Part shown: one piece after another, positions 19,692-27,901 of the stretch | How the letters are laid out: every line of letters begins with the position of its first letter | How positions within the stretch are numbered: position 1 is the first letter of the stretch | Assembly: GCF_030908405.1 (NCBI RefSeq) | Contig: NZ_CP133089.1 | Coordinates: 1,984,001 to 2,048,000, forward strand | Length of the DNA: 64,000 bases | DNA from: Aminobacterium sp. MB27-C1 | GTDB taxonomy: Bacteria; Synergistota; Synergistia; Synergistales; Aminobacteriaceae | Direction of reading: 5' to 3' | Notes under the pieces: model-generated | The model's input: only the letters and a program-made list of their open reading frames with translations | Database searches by the model: none | What the model was told of the DNA's origin: nothing | Translations under genes and position numbers: made by a program

Positions 19692-20984
19692 TTAGAGCAA
19701 ATGTTGAGGAATACCCTCTCCCAAAAGGAGGTCATCGTAGCTTTGACGATTCACAATAACGTGAGATTCTCCATTACGAACAAGAACAACAGCTGCTCTC
19801 GGAATACGGTTATAATTACTCGCCATAGAGAAGTTGTATGCGCCTGTATTAAATACCGCTAAAATATCGTCACGGCTGATGGTGTTAGCAACAAAAACTT
19901 CTCGCATTAACACGTCACCAGACTCACAACATTTACCTACAACTGTTACTTTTTTCTCAGCAGGTTCATCGGCTTTATTGGCAACAACTCCCCAATACTG
20001 AGCTCCATATAGGGCTGGTCTTGGGTTATCTGTCATTCCTCCATCCACACCGACATAGGTAATGCCCCCAGGAACATCCTTTATGCTCCCGACTCTGTAC
20101 AGAGTGATGCCAGCTTCAGATACGATCCATCGACCTGGCTCAATAATGATCATGGGACGAACAAGCCCTGCCTTTTCACACTCTGTTGTTACGTGAGACA
20201 TAATGGGATCGATAAAGTATTTGAGAGTGGTTCTCGTATCTCCCTGATGTTGAGGAACGCCAAACCCTCCGCCTATATTGAGTTCTTCTGTAACAAACCC
20301 CAGTTGTTTGAACATCAGATTCATTTCATTCACTAAAGCATCTACGGCCAAAACATGAGAACGATTACTCTGAAGTTGAGAGCCTACATGGAAATGGAAT
20401 CCTTTAAGTTCAAGAAGATCGGAAGCCATGATCCGGCGAATCGTTCGCAGCAACGTATCACCAGCTAGCGAAAAGCCAAACTTGGATGTGGTATGTCCTG
20501 TAGCAATATATTTATGGGTTTCTGCATCAACTCCTGGAGCCACCCGAAGAAGAAGAATTGCTTTTTTGCCTCTTCGTCGTGCCGCTTCCTCGATAATATC
20601 TATTTCAGACTCGCTATCTGCAACAATACGTCCCACCCCGGTTTCCAAGGCAAGCTGAAGCTCTTCCAACGTTTTGTTGTTTCCGTGGAATACTGTTCTT
20701 TCCATGGGGAAACCGGCCCTATAAGCCGTATAAATCTCTCCTCCGGAAACAACATCAAGCCCCAATCCCTCACTGGCAATAATTTTGGCCATAGCCATAG
20801 TAAGAAAGGCTTTGCTCGCATAGACAGCTTTTGTGTTGGGATATTTATGAAGAAAATCTTCCTTCACTTCATGGCAACGCTCACGTATTGCTGTTTCCGA
20901 AAGCACATAAAGCGGCGTGCCAAAAGTATTGGCAAGCTCTACAGTATCGCAACCATCAAAAACCAAATGTTCCCTCGAACTCAT
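19692..20984 (-). CDS. lysA: Diaminopimelate decarboxylase (LysA)
   Basis: PLP enzyme converting meso-diaminopimelate to lysine. The 430-residue fold-type-III protein shows the PLP lysine in 'AVYASKAFL', the glycine-rich phosphate loop 'LNIGGGFGVPQ', the substrate loop 'EPGRWIVSEAG' and the cross-dimer catalytic block 'CCESGDVL'. GGAGG lies 7-8 bases from the ATG. It is the first gene behind a T-box leader, so lysine supply controls it and the two downstream transporters. Confidence 0.97.
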   Translation of the reverse strand: MSSREHLVFDGCDTVELANTFGTPLYVLSETAIRERCHEVKEDFLHKYPNTKAVYASKAFLTMAMAKIIASEGLGLDVVSGGEIYTAYRAGFPMERTVFHGNNKTLEELQLALETGVGRIVADSESEIDIIEEAARRRGKKAILLLRVAPGVDAETHKYIATGHTTSKFGFSLAGDTLLRTIRRIMASDLLELKGFHFHVGSQLQSNRSHVLAVDALVNEMNLMFKQLGFVTEELNIGGGFGVPQHQGDTRTTLKYFIDPIMSHVTTECEKAGLVRPMIIIEPGRWIVSEAGITLYRVGSIKDVPGGITYVGVDGGMTDNPRPALYGAQYWGVVANKADEPAEKKVTVVGKCCESGDVLMREVFVANTISRDDILAVFNTGAYNFSMASNYNRIPRAAVVLVRNGESHVIVNRQSYDDLLLGEGIPQHLL

Positions 20985-21002
20985 TTTGTTTCCTCCTCAA
21001 TA

Positions 21003-21271
21003 TAAAAAAAGGACTCGTCCCCGAAGGGACGAGTCCTTGTACTCGCGGTACCACCCTGCTTAGATACATACACGTATCTCGCTCTGGTCTTATAACGGAG
21101 ACTACCCGGGAACGTACTCCAGATATGGCTCTATCTTTTCCGCTCCAGCTCCACAGGTTTTAAGCTCTTCAGCCGTGATAAGAACACCTCTCAGTCCATC
21201 GAATGTTCATCCCTGGTATCACGATATGCCAAATGCGCGCCCTGTTTCATCGCTGTTTCTTAAAAACATTT
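21003..21271 (-). promoter_or_regulatory. T-box riboswitch leader of lysA-yfcC-nhaC
   Basis: The minus strand carries the exact T-box core GGGTGGTACCGCG (21056-21044), which base-pairs with an uncharged tRNA end. It is followed by a strong terminator: a 13-bp stem with arms at 21038-21026 and 21021-21009, a UUCG loop and a T run. Upstream is the Stem I region, where CGUGAUA and UAUCACG form a perfect helix and ACAGG/CCUGU a base helix. The gene context predicts tRNA-Lys. On the 3' side of the internal loop AAG and AAA triplets are available as specifier, but I could not fix which without folding. Confidence 0.93.
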
Positions 21272-21277
21272 GGAGGT

Positions 21278-21306
21278 ATTATAACGAACCCACTTTACTA
21301 CGTCAA
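21278..21306 (-). promoter_or_regulatory. Near-consensus promoter of the T-box/lysA transcript
   Basis: TTGACG (21306-21301) and TATAAT (21283-21278) are separated by exactly 17 bases on the minus strand. The predicted start near 21271 lies at the beginning of the T-box leader, giving a leader of about 285 bases. Confidence 0.85.
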
Positions 21307-21328
21307 CATAGTGTTTGAATTTATCTTT

Positions 21329-22525
21329 TTAACAGAATTCTCTGAAAGCTTCAGCAATCCTTTCTATTCCCGTAGACATCTCACCAGCTTTTACCTTTGC
21401 AAAGGAGAGACGTATAAAGTGTTTCCCTTCCTCTGGAAACGCGAAGAAAATTTCTCCTGGGATAACGGCAACCTTGTGCTCTTTTGCAGCAAAACGGGCA
21501 AAAGCCACTCCATCTATCTTTTTATTTTCTCCCCAAAAAAAGAAACCACCATGGGGAAGAGAAAAGGAAAAGCCTAAGGGGGTTAAATATTTGGAAATCG
21601 CCTCGGCCATAGCATCTCTCCGCTCTTTATACTCATCTCTGAGTGAATGAAGATGTTCGTCAAAAGAAGGCTGTGATACCACAAAAAAGACAATTCTCTG
21701 CAAAAGCGCCGAAGATCCCAGTTCAAGAGTCAGACGTAGCTGAACAGCTTTTTCCATAACCTCAGGAGGTAAAACCATCCATCCGCAACGAAGTCCTGGC
21801 GCTACAATTTTAGAGAAGCTGCCAAGATAAATTACAGGATCATCTTCTTCTGCAATACTAAGATAAGTGGCCTCAGGCTGGCTATCAAACCACAACTGTC
21901 TATATGGATCATCCTCAACAAGAGTCACCCCATACTTTTTCAAAAGAGCCAGAATTTCTCTTTTTCGTTTTAAAGAAGTGCTTGCCCCTGATGGATTCTG
22001 AAATGTAGGGATCGTATAAAAAAAGGCTACTTTTTCTTTTTTTAAAACTTTCTCAAGTCGCATAGGGTCAGGTCCCTCTTCATCTATGGGAACGGTAAGA
22101 AAACGAGCCCCCTCTTTTTCAAAGGTCAGCATTGCTTCTGGATAGGAGGGGTTTTCAACAATAACGACATCCCCATCTTTCAGAAAAAGCTGCGAAAGAA
22201 TATTCAATCCCTGCTGAGAACCAGTAGTCAAAAGAATGCGATCTTCGCCTGGAGCTTCTAAAACAAGTTTTTCATCAGCCATCCAATCAGAAACCCATTT
22301 ACGCAGCAAAGGATCGCCTGCTGTATGGGGATAAGCCAAAACAGACATATCGTTCAGTGCCTCATTGAACCCTTGTTTAATAACTTCAACCGGATAGAGG
22401 TCTTCGGAAGGTTGACCTGCAGCGAAAGAGATAGTTCCTGGACGAGAAGCATAAACCATCATTTCCTGAATCCCCGATGGTTGTAGCTTTTGAGCGCGGG
22501 CGTTAAAGAGAGATTCCCAATGCAT
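21329..22525 (-). CDS. PLP-dependent aminotransferase, 2-aminoadipate/LysN-like class I
   Basis: A 398-residue fold-type-I aminotransferase without the GntR domain of MocR regulators. 'TTGSQQGLNIL', 'ENPSYPEAM', 'FFYTIPTFQNPSG', 'EDDPYRQL' and the PLP-lysine block 'GSFSKIVAPGLRCGW' place it with the 2-aminoadipate/aromatic/branched-chain multispecific group. It probably deaminates amino acids to 2-oxo acids during fermentation. The ATG at 22525 follows GAGGTGA; the longer frame to 22591 has no ribosome site. It is upstream of and co-oriented with lysA but separated by the lysA promoter, and divergent from an amino-acid-binding protein. Confidence 0.85.
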   Translation of the reverse strand: MHWESLFNARAQKLQPSGIQEMMVYASRPGTISFAAGQPSEDLYPVEVIKQGFNEALNDMSVLAYPHTAGDPLLRKWVSDWMADEKLVLEAPGEDRILLTTGSQQGLNILSQLFLKDGDVVIVENPSYPEAMLTFEKEGARFLTVPIDEEGPDPMRLEKVLKKEKVAFFYTIPTFQNPSGASTSLKRKREILALLKKYGVTLVEDDPYRQLWFDSQPEATYLSIAEEDDPVIYLGSFSKIVAPGLRCGWMVLPPEVMEKAVQLRLTLELGSSALLQRIVFFVVSQPSFDEHLHSLRDEYKERRDAMAEAISKYLTPLGFSFSLPHGGFFFWGENKKIDGVAFARFAAKEHKVAVIPGEIFFAFPEEGKHFIRLSFAKVKAGEMSTGIERIAEAFREFC

Positions 22526-22555
22526 AATAACAATCACCTCAACATAAAAATTCAC

Positions 22556-22587
22556 TTGACAGAGATGATAAATCTGATACCATCTCT
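22556..22587 (+). promoter_or_regulatory. Promoter and overlapping palindromic operator of the solute-binding protein gene
   Basis: TTGACA (22556-22561) and TACCAT (22578-22583, with TGA before it as an extended -10) are 16 bases apart. Between and over them is an inverted repeat, AGAGATGATA (22561-22570) against TACCATCTCT (22578-22587), matching at 9 of 10 positions around a 7-base centre. A protein bound here would cover both promoter boxes, so repression is likely. Confidence 0.55.
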
Positions 22588-22652
22588 CCATAAACTTTAA
22601 AACATATTTTTATCAATCTGTAAACCTTTGTTTAAGGTGGAGGTGTAGGAAA

Positions 22653-23408
22653 TTGAAAAAAATTATCGTTTCAGTACTATTTCTTTATTTGTTCGTTCTC
22701 TCACCCATTTCTGCGCATGCTAAGGTTCTAGATAAAGATACCATAGTTATAGGAACAGAGAGCACATATCCCCCCTATGAATTTCGGGATGAAAAGAACA
22801 ATCTTCAGGGATTTGACATTGAACTTATGGAAAGTATTGCAAATAAACTCGGGAAAAAGATTGAGTGGGTAGATATGCCCTTCGATAGTCTTATCCCAGC
22901 GCTACTAGCCCATAAGATCGATATTGTCGCCGCAGGAATGAGCGCAACCCCCGAACGAGCCAAACGAGTAGCTTTTTCTACCCCCTATGAAATATCTATG
23001 AGCGCTTTTTTAGCAAAAACTGAGAACACTTCGCTCAAAACACTAAACGACATGAAGGGGAAAATTATAGCTGTTCAGCTTGGAACTGTTCAAGAAACTT
23101 TTTCTCGCACAATAGAAGGAGCAAACGTAAAGACCTTCCAAAAATTTGATGATTGTGTGAGAGAAGTTACGCTGGGAAGGGCTGATGCTACATTGATGGA
23201 TGTTCCAGTAGCTAAAAAATTCCTCGATCAAAAAGATTTTGACGGTAAAATTTCTATCGCATTTGAACAAGAAATTACTGGAGCTGGCAAAGCGCTAGCT
23301 ATTCATCTTGAAGAAAAAGACTTTTTAGATGCTGTAAATGGAGCCCTTAACGAAATGCAAAACTCTGATGAGCTGGAAAATCTCAGAAACAAATGGTTTA
23401 AACAATAA
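22653..23408 (+). CDS. Amino-acid ABC transporter periplasmic binding protein (family 3), orphan
   Basis: A 251-residue exported binding protein. The signal peptide runs to 'ISAHA', followed by the family-3 fold: 'VIGTESTYPPYEFRDEKNNLQGFDIELMESIA' (ligand carboxylate/amine pocket), 'IVAAGMSATPERAKRVAFSTPY' and 'LGRADATLMDVPVA'. Start is TTG at 22653 behind GGAGGTG. No permease or ATPase gene adjoins it, so it must use components encoded elsewhere or act as a sensor. The divergent aminotransferase suggests a link to amino-acid catabolism. Confidence 0.92.
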   Translation: MKKIIVSVLFLYLFVLSPISAHAKVLDKDTIVIGTESTYPPYEFRDEKNNLQGFDIELMESIANKLGKKIEWVDMPFDSLIPALLAHKIDIVAAGMSATPERAKRVAFSTPYEISMSAFLAKTENTSLKTLNDMKGKIIAVQLGTVQETFSRTIEGANVKTFQKFDDCVREVTLGRADATLMDVPVAKKFLDQKDFDGKISIAFEQEITGAGKALAIHLEEKDFLDAVNGALNEMQNSDELENLRNKWFKQ

Positions 23409-23439
23409 ACTAAATAGAAACACACGAAGAAAGAACACA

Positions 23440-23475
23440 GGGAGGCACACTTTATTTTATGTGCTTCCCTTTATT
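23440..23475 (+). terminator. Terminator of the binding-protein gene
   Basis: GGGAGGCAC (23440-23448) pairs with GTGCTTCCC (23461-23469) with one G-T pair, around a 12-base AT loop, followed by a T-rich run on the plus strand. It also separates the gene from the convergent LarA-like gene. Confidence 0.75.
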
Positions 23476-23480
23476 ATTTA

Positions 23481-24734
23481 TTATTTTCTTCTTACTGTCA
23501 CACAATTTCCTGCAGGAACGCACAAAGCAGGACCCACTGGAATCTTTTTTTCGATCCATTCCAAAGCCTCTTTTTCATTGGTAAAAACTTCCCCTGGAAA
23601 AGGCAGGTCAGAACGATCCGAAACAAGTGCCGCTGGATGCCCCTTAAGGTCTGCCACTATTTTCGAAGCAATAAAAGCAGGAATGGAAAAATTTTGTTGC
23701 AATTTCTGCATAGCCCTCTCGGGCTCTTCTATAGCAAGGCGAAAATCTTCGCCGAAAGTTCCTGGTCCAGCGCCATCTTCAAGACCTGCAAAAAGGACTA
23801 GACCTCCTTTGGAATCCAGTGCATGAAGTACGGCTGAAATAGCTTTTGTCGATTGGTATAGATCAATATCGTATGGATAGCCACCACACGAAACCAGAAC
23901 CAAAGACGCTTTTTCAGATATCCAAAGGGTCTGAAGCTGTTGCGCCAACTCTGTTCCTTTCAACCATGCCTGGAAAGGATCTCCTGCTACATAACAATAT
24001 GGGTTCCCATTTTCATCAGGAATCACATTTAGCAAAAATCCTTTTCGTTCAGAAAAAACTATTTGTGCATACTCCTCCATATCTTCAGCTACGGGATTGC
24101 CCTTTAATGCTCCGCACTGAACAGAAGAAGCAATTGTCGCGCCCACAAGAGAAAGTGCATGGTTATGCTGAATGGCTTCTGCTCCTGATATACCGGGAAG
24201 CAGTGCCTTACGACCACCGCTGAAACCAGCAAGATCGTGATAGGCTATTCCGCCAATGGGAACAATCAAGTCAGCCCTGGCCACAGATTGGTGCAAAATC
24301 ACAGGAGTTCCACGAGAAGTCACATCTCCAGTTCTGACTCCCTGAGTACTGTCATGGCAAAGAATTTTGTCACCACTCAATGGTATATCTTCAAGAAGCA
24401 TTTGTATTTCGTTCTTTGTAGGTAATCTATGCTGCCCTCCGCCAATAATCCACGTCACCGGCATACGACCGCCTTCGCGTAGTTCTCTTCGAATAGCCTG
24501 AGCCATACGTGGAACATCTTGCCAAGAACGGGTTGCATCAGGAATAACAACAGTAATATCTGAAACTTCTCTAGCCATATTACGCAAAAGAGGACTCTCG
24601 CACGGAAGAGCCAAAGCTTTCTCTGGAGAATTAGGGATTGGACGGTTTCCCAGAATCTGAGTTTCCAATATTGGCCGTTCTAAAGAGATATCAAGAGTTC
24701 GACGGCCAAGAGCAAAACTGTGAAGAGATTTCAT
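23481..24734 (-). CDS. LarA-like nickel-pincer racemase family protein (DUF2088)
   Basis: A 417-residue homologue of the lactate racemase LarA, which uses a nickel pincer nucleotide. The LarA key residues are all in place: 'DATR' at 67-70, His102, His166 ('AYHDLAG'), Lys176 ('SGGRKALLPG', the cofactor-bonded lysine) and His192 ('HNHALS'), at spacings equal to H108, H174, K184 and H200 of LarA. Its substrate is unknown; LarA homologues act on several 2-hydroxy acids. The cofactor genes larB, larC and larE are not in this window. Its ATG overlaps the response-regulator stop (ATGA), at the end of the ZIP-MntP-pgs run. Confidence 0.82.
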   Translation of the reverse strand: MKSLHSFALGRRTLDISLERPILETQILGNRPIPNSPEKALALPCESPLLRNMAREVSDITVVIPDATRSWQDVPRMAQAIRRELREGGRMPVTWIIGGGQHRLPTKNEIQMLLEDIPLSGDKILCHDSTQGVRTGDVTSRGTPVILHQSVARADLIVPIGGIAYHDLAGFSGGRKALLPGISGAEAIQHNHALSLVGATIASSVQCGALKGNPVAEDMEEYAQIVFSERKGFLLNVIPDENGNPYCYVAGDPFQAWLKGTELAQQLQTLWISEKASLVLVSCGGYPYDIDLYQSTKAISAVLHALDSKGGLVLFAGLEDGAGPGTFGEDFRLAIEEPERAMQKLQQNFSIPAFIASKIVADLKGHPAALVSDRSDLPFPGEVFTNEKEALEWIEKKIPVGPALCVPAGNCVTVRRK

Positions 24735-25366
24735 ACTGTTTTAAGTCCACCTTTCCATTCATAAAACGTTTTAGGACGCCCAGGACGACCATCCAAAGAA
24801 GCAGATACACGCACTACCATTCCCCGATCGGCTAGAAAATCGAGATACCTATGGGCAGTCACATAAGCAAGTCCGGTCTGAGCTGCGACTTCATCACAAT
24901 CCATAGCTTCCTTATTTCGCTTAACACAATATATAACTTCCCTCATAGTATCGACACTAATGCCTTTTTTACGTATATCCCAATTCAGCTGCTCCCTATA
25001 GCTAACCAACTTTTCATGTAATCGCAAACGAGCTCTGAAATCTGAGAGCCGTAACGGTTTTATAATAAAATCATCAGCTCCTACCAATAAGGCCCTTGAA
25101 GCCGTATCTTCTTCTTCTGTTTCTGATAAAGCAATGAGAACCACTTTTTCCGAAAGATCCCTCGCTTTTTGTATAAGCTGATACCCACTAACAATGGGCA
25201 TTTTAATATTCAAGAGAAGGATATCTATTTCATCATCACGTATCCAAGCAAGAGCTTCTTCGGGATCAACTGTAGCGTAAAAACGCCACTCTTCTGCTTC
25301 CGCCATTTTTTCAAGCTGGTAGAGAACTTTCCGATCGTTGTCTATAGCTCCCAAATATAGAGTCAC
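24731..25366 (-). CDS. Response regulator with Asn at the phosphoacceptor site, CitB/DcuR-like
   Basis: 211 residues: a receiver domain (1-120), then a C-terminal helix-turn-helix ('CDEVAAQTGLAYVTAHRYLDFLADRGMV') as in CitB/DcuR regulators. The acidic pair is kept (Asp9, Asp11) and the switch Lys103 is in 'IIKPL', but the phosphoacceptor position in 'DILLLNIKMP' is Asn53 (codon AAT), not Asp. It is therefore probably not activated by phosphorylation, and no histidine kinase gene is nearby. GTG start overlaps the pgsW stop (GTGA), behind GGGGGAG. It probably controls this operon or its racemase. Confidence 0.85.
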   Translation of the reverse strand: MTLYLGAIDNDRKVLYQLEKMAEAEEWRFYATVDPEEALAWIRDDEIDILLLNIKMPIVSGYQLIQKARDLSEKVVLIALSETEEEDTASRALLVGADDFIIKPLRLSDFRARLRLHEKLVSYREQLNWDIRKKGISVDTMREVIYCVKRNKEAMDCDEVAAQTGLAYVTAHRYLDFLADRGMVVRVSASLDGRPGRPKTFYEWKGGLKTV

Positions 25367-26454
25367 TTTTCTTCTCCCCCATTTTTCTTGTCACAAAAGA
25401 GCATCCATCTTCGATGAGAAAACAAAACCCATCCGCCCAAGAAAACGCCAAGTAAAGAAAAAAACCAACTTTTTTGAGATGCCATCTCTTTCGAAGGAGA
25501 GGAATTATACGGGATACCATATTTTAGGCTCAAATCATGAAGATTGAGAAAATGGAAGACAGGGTACCCTGCAGAGAGAGCCCGACCTATAATGCCATCT
25601 CCTGCGTTTTCTCTTCCAGAAGGAAGATGTAAACCTCCTGAGAGAGTCAAGATTTCATCATCATTACCCATATTTGCATGAGAACCACCTATGCTCATCA
25701 CAAGTTTGGGAACAAAGTTTTCTACAATATTCATCTTCTTTTCTATCATTTTTTCGAGATTCTCTTCACGTAGAAGGGGCACACCTTCCCTTTCCGCCGC
25801 TTGAATCATTATCTCTACCCCTTCAGGAGCAATTCCTCCTCCATTTTCGTCATCACCGCCAAGGGTATAGTAATTAGCTTTCGTATGTAATAATCCGTTT
25901 TTTCTAAGTTCTTCTGCCATTATGGGCCAAGGAATTTCAGGCACATTGGCACCCCATGTTGACGATCCCAACGAGACGATAAGAAGCACGTTTAGTTTTC
26001 GATATTCCGCAGCTTTCAATGCATTAAGCAATAATCCCGGGAAAGAGGATGAAGAAAGTATTGCCACTGGATCTCCTTCTTTCAACCCCATACTATCAAA
26101 TTTTCTAAGAATGGTCACAGACCAGCCAGGATGACACGCTGTTCGCTTAGATTCAAGACTTCCTAGAGTCGTCGAAAGAGGACTCCACTCCACACCTATA
26201 AGTCCAAGTTTCCACGGATCTGCTCCCCCTGCTCCTATCTGTTGATCTTCTCGCAACTGCCAGATATAAAGTTCTGCTTGACGGACATCGTTCCATAATC
26301 GCATTTCTTCAGAGGAAAATCCCCAGCGTCTCGGCAAAAACCATAAGAGCACAAGAACAAAAGCCAAAAATAAAAGACGCATACGACTTTTCAAAACAAA
26401 GGCTCGTTGTTTCTTCAGATAATCGTTTAAAGACGGGATATGTTCTTCGTTCAT
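25363..26454 (-). CDS. pgsW: Poly-gamma-glutamate system protein (PgsW type)
   Basis: A 363-residue membrane-anchored protein: a short cytosolic N-terminus, one membrane helix ('MRLLFLAFVLVLLWFLP'), a ~270-residue outer domain containing 'GLIGVEWSPLSTTLGSLESKRTA' and 'VMSIGGSHANMGND', and a second membrane helix near the C-terminus ('SWFFSLLGVFLGGWVLF'). This two-helix layout and its place behind pgsB-pgsC match the poly-gamma-glutamate system protein sometimes called PgsW. Its biochemical role is not established. It starts 3 bases after the pgsC stop. Confidence 0.7.
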   Translation of the reverse strand: MNEEHIPSLNDYLKKQRAFVLKSRMRLLFLAFVLVLLWFLPRRWGFSSEEMRLWNDVRQAELYIWQLREDQQIGAGGADPWKLGLIGVEWSPLSTTLGSLESKRTACHPGWSVTILRKFDSMGLKEGDPVAILSSSSFPGLLLNALKAAEYRKLNVLLIVSLGSSTWGANVPEIPWPIMAEELRKNGLLHTKANYYTLGGDDENGGGIAPEGVEIMIQAAEREGVPLLREENLEKMIEKKMNIVENFVPKLVMSIGGSHANMGNDDEILTLSGGLHLPSGRENAGDGIIGRALSAGYPVFHFLNLHDLSLKYGIPYNSSPSKEMASQKSWFFSLLGVFLGGWVLFSHRRWMLFCDKKNGGEEK

Positions 26455-26457
26455 AAC

Positions 26458-26907
26458 TTATATCGACCTCTCTAAAAGATGCCCTAAACCAACCAATACA
26501 TCAAAAGACATCGCCGTAAGCAAAGTCACGATAACCGCTCCAATAAGGGTCTCCCCTATCCCTTGGCGTTGCATATCGGCTGCTAAAAGGCCAGGAACCA
26601 CCCAGCCAAGCCAAAGAGATGTAGAGGGGAAGAAAAGATCGAGAAGTACTTTACATCCCAAAGCCATGAGCATTGCCAGTGCAATGCGCTGTCGACCATA
26701 TATACCCGTAAAACGGACAATTATCTCAAGAAGTAAAGCAAGAAAAAGTGCCGTTCCTATAGCTATTCCTACAGAAAGAGGATTTCCTAACTGAAGGGCG
26801 ATAAAACCTGGGGTAATAATTCCACCACAAGAACGTCCCGTTCGACGATAAAAAAGCATTCCTAAAGCAATTCCTATCCCTATTGTCGCAAACTGAAGAT
26901 TATGCAT
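26458..26907 (-). CDS. pgsC: Poly-gamma-glutamate synthesis protein PgsC/CapC
   Basis: A 149-residue membrane protein, exactly the usual CapC length, with about five hydrophobic helices. 'GIALGMLFYRRTGRSCGGIITPGFIALQL' is the characteristic N-terminal block. PgsC partners PgsB in the membrane poly-gamma-glutamate synthase. The ATG at 26907 follows AAAGGTG and overlaps the 3' end of pgsB by 8 bases; the longer frame to 26964 is a shadow within pgsB. Confidence 0.88.
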   Translation of the reverse strand: MHNLQFATIGIGIALGMLFYRRTGRSCGGIITPGFIALQLGNPLSVGIAIGTALFLALLLEIIVRFTGIYGRQRIALAMLMALGCKVLLDLFFPSTSLWLGWVVPGLLAADMQRQGIGETLIGAVIVTLLTAMSFDVLVGLGHLLERSI

Positions 26908-27901
26908 GTTTACACCTTTTATATGTATATTCAAGAAGATATTCGAGTGGTAGACCTGCCACATTTCCGCATCCTAATACTCGTTTTTTCTGCCTCATAA
27001 AACTCGCGAATTCTTGTGTAGATACCATTTTTATATATTCAATCCCCTCATGACCACAAAAGGGACGAGCCCCCATTAAATAGACTTTCTTCCAATCTTT
27101 TCGCCTAAGCCAAGGGAGAAAAGCTTTTAATCGCTCAGGTCTATCCCTTCGATTGTTGAAAAGAAGAGTCGTATCCTCCACGGGCCATCGAAGACTTTCA
27201 AAAAGTCGCTGCGTTGTCTCTACATCATTGGCTGAAAAAGCAACTGCTAAAATATTTTCTCCAAACTTTATTTCCTGAAAATCTGCTATATCAGGGAGAA
27301 GACGCGTCATTGCTTCTTCTCCCAATTTGGGATCAAGCCCCAAAAAAGAAAGAATATCTCTCACTATCGCCATGTTTTCTTCTTTCCACATAACACATGT
27401 TTCAAGAGAAGAAAATGCAGCTATATGTATTTGACATTGTTTTTGAGTCAAAACGCTGAGTAGCAAAGGAGACGAGGATGTTGATTCAGGAATAAAAACA
27501 GTACTCTTCCGCGGAATTCCCTGGGTGAGAGCTAAGACAGCCCCCTCCTCTCCTGGTCCCCATGCATCCTGATGATCTGACCGCACGTTGGTTATGACAA
27601 AAATGGGATTTTTAAGCCAACATGATGGAAGTTTCTGAAGTTCTGGCGCTACCGCGCTATTTTCCAAAACAACTGCTTCTGCATGAGGAGGAAGAGAACG
27701 AAGCCACCAGCGCATCTCTTCTACATGCCCCCCCGCACTTCGCAAAATAGCTCTTTCTCCAAAAGGAGACAGTTCCCTAGGAACAACGCCAGTAATTCTC
27801 GCCCATGTCTGAAGCCCATAGGAAGAAAGGGCGCAAAACAATAATCTTGCTACACTACTTTTTCCACGGCTTCCTGTTACAACAATTTGTATCTGGGTCA
27901 T
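26900..27901 (-). CDS. pgsB: Poly-gamma-glutamate synthase PgsB/CapB (Mur ligase-like)
   Basis: ATP-dependent amide ligase of the Mur/folylpolyglutamate superfamily that polymerises glutamate through the gamma-carboxylate. Seen: P-loop 'VTGSRGKSSVARLL' right at the N-terminus, 'VLENSAVAPELQ', 'FVITNVRSDHQDAWGP' and 'LLFNNRRDRPERL'. At 333 residues it lacks the N-terminal membrane helix of Bacillus PgsB. ATG at 27901 overlaps the mntP stop (ATGA); a GTG at 27937 with GGAG upstream is an alternative. pgsA/capA is not in this window, so the product or its export may differ from secreted PGA. Confidence 0.87.
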   Translation of the reverse strand: MTQIQIVVTGSRGKSSVARLLFCALSSYGLQTWARITGVVPRELSPFGERAILRSAGGHVEEMRWWLRSLPPHAEAVVLENSAVAPELQKLPSCWLKNPIFVITNVRSDHQDAWGPGEEGAVLALTQGIPRKSTVFIPESTSSSPLLLSVLTQKQCQIHIAAFSSLETCVMWKEENMAIVRDILSFLGLDPKLGEEAMTRLLPDIADFQEIKFGENILAVAFSANDVETTQRLFESLRWPVEDTTLLFNNRRDRPERLKAFLPWLRRKDWKKVYLMGARPFCGHEGIEYIKMVSTQEFASFMRQKKRVLGCGNVAGLPLEYLLEYTYKRCKHA

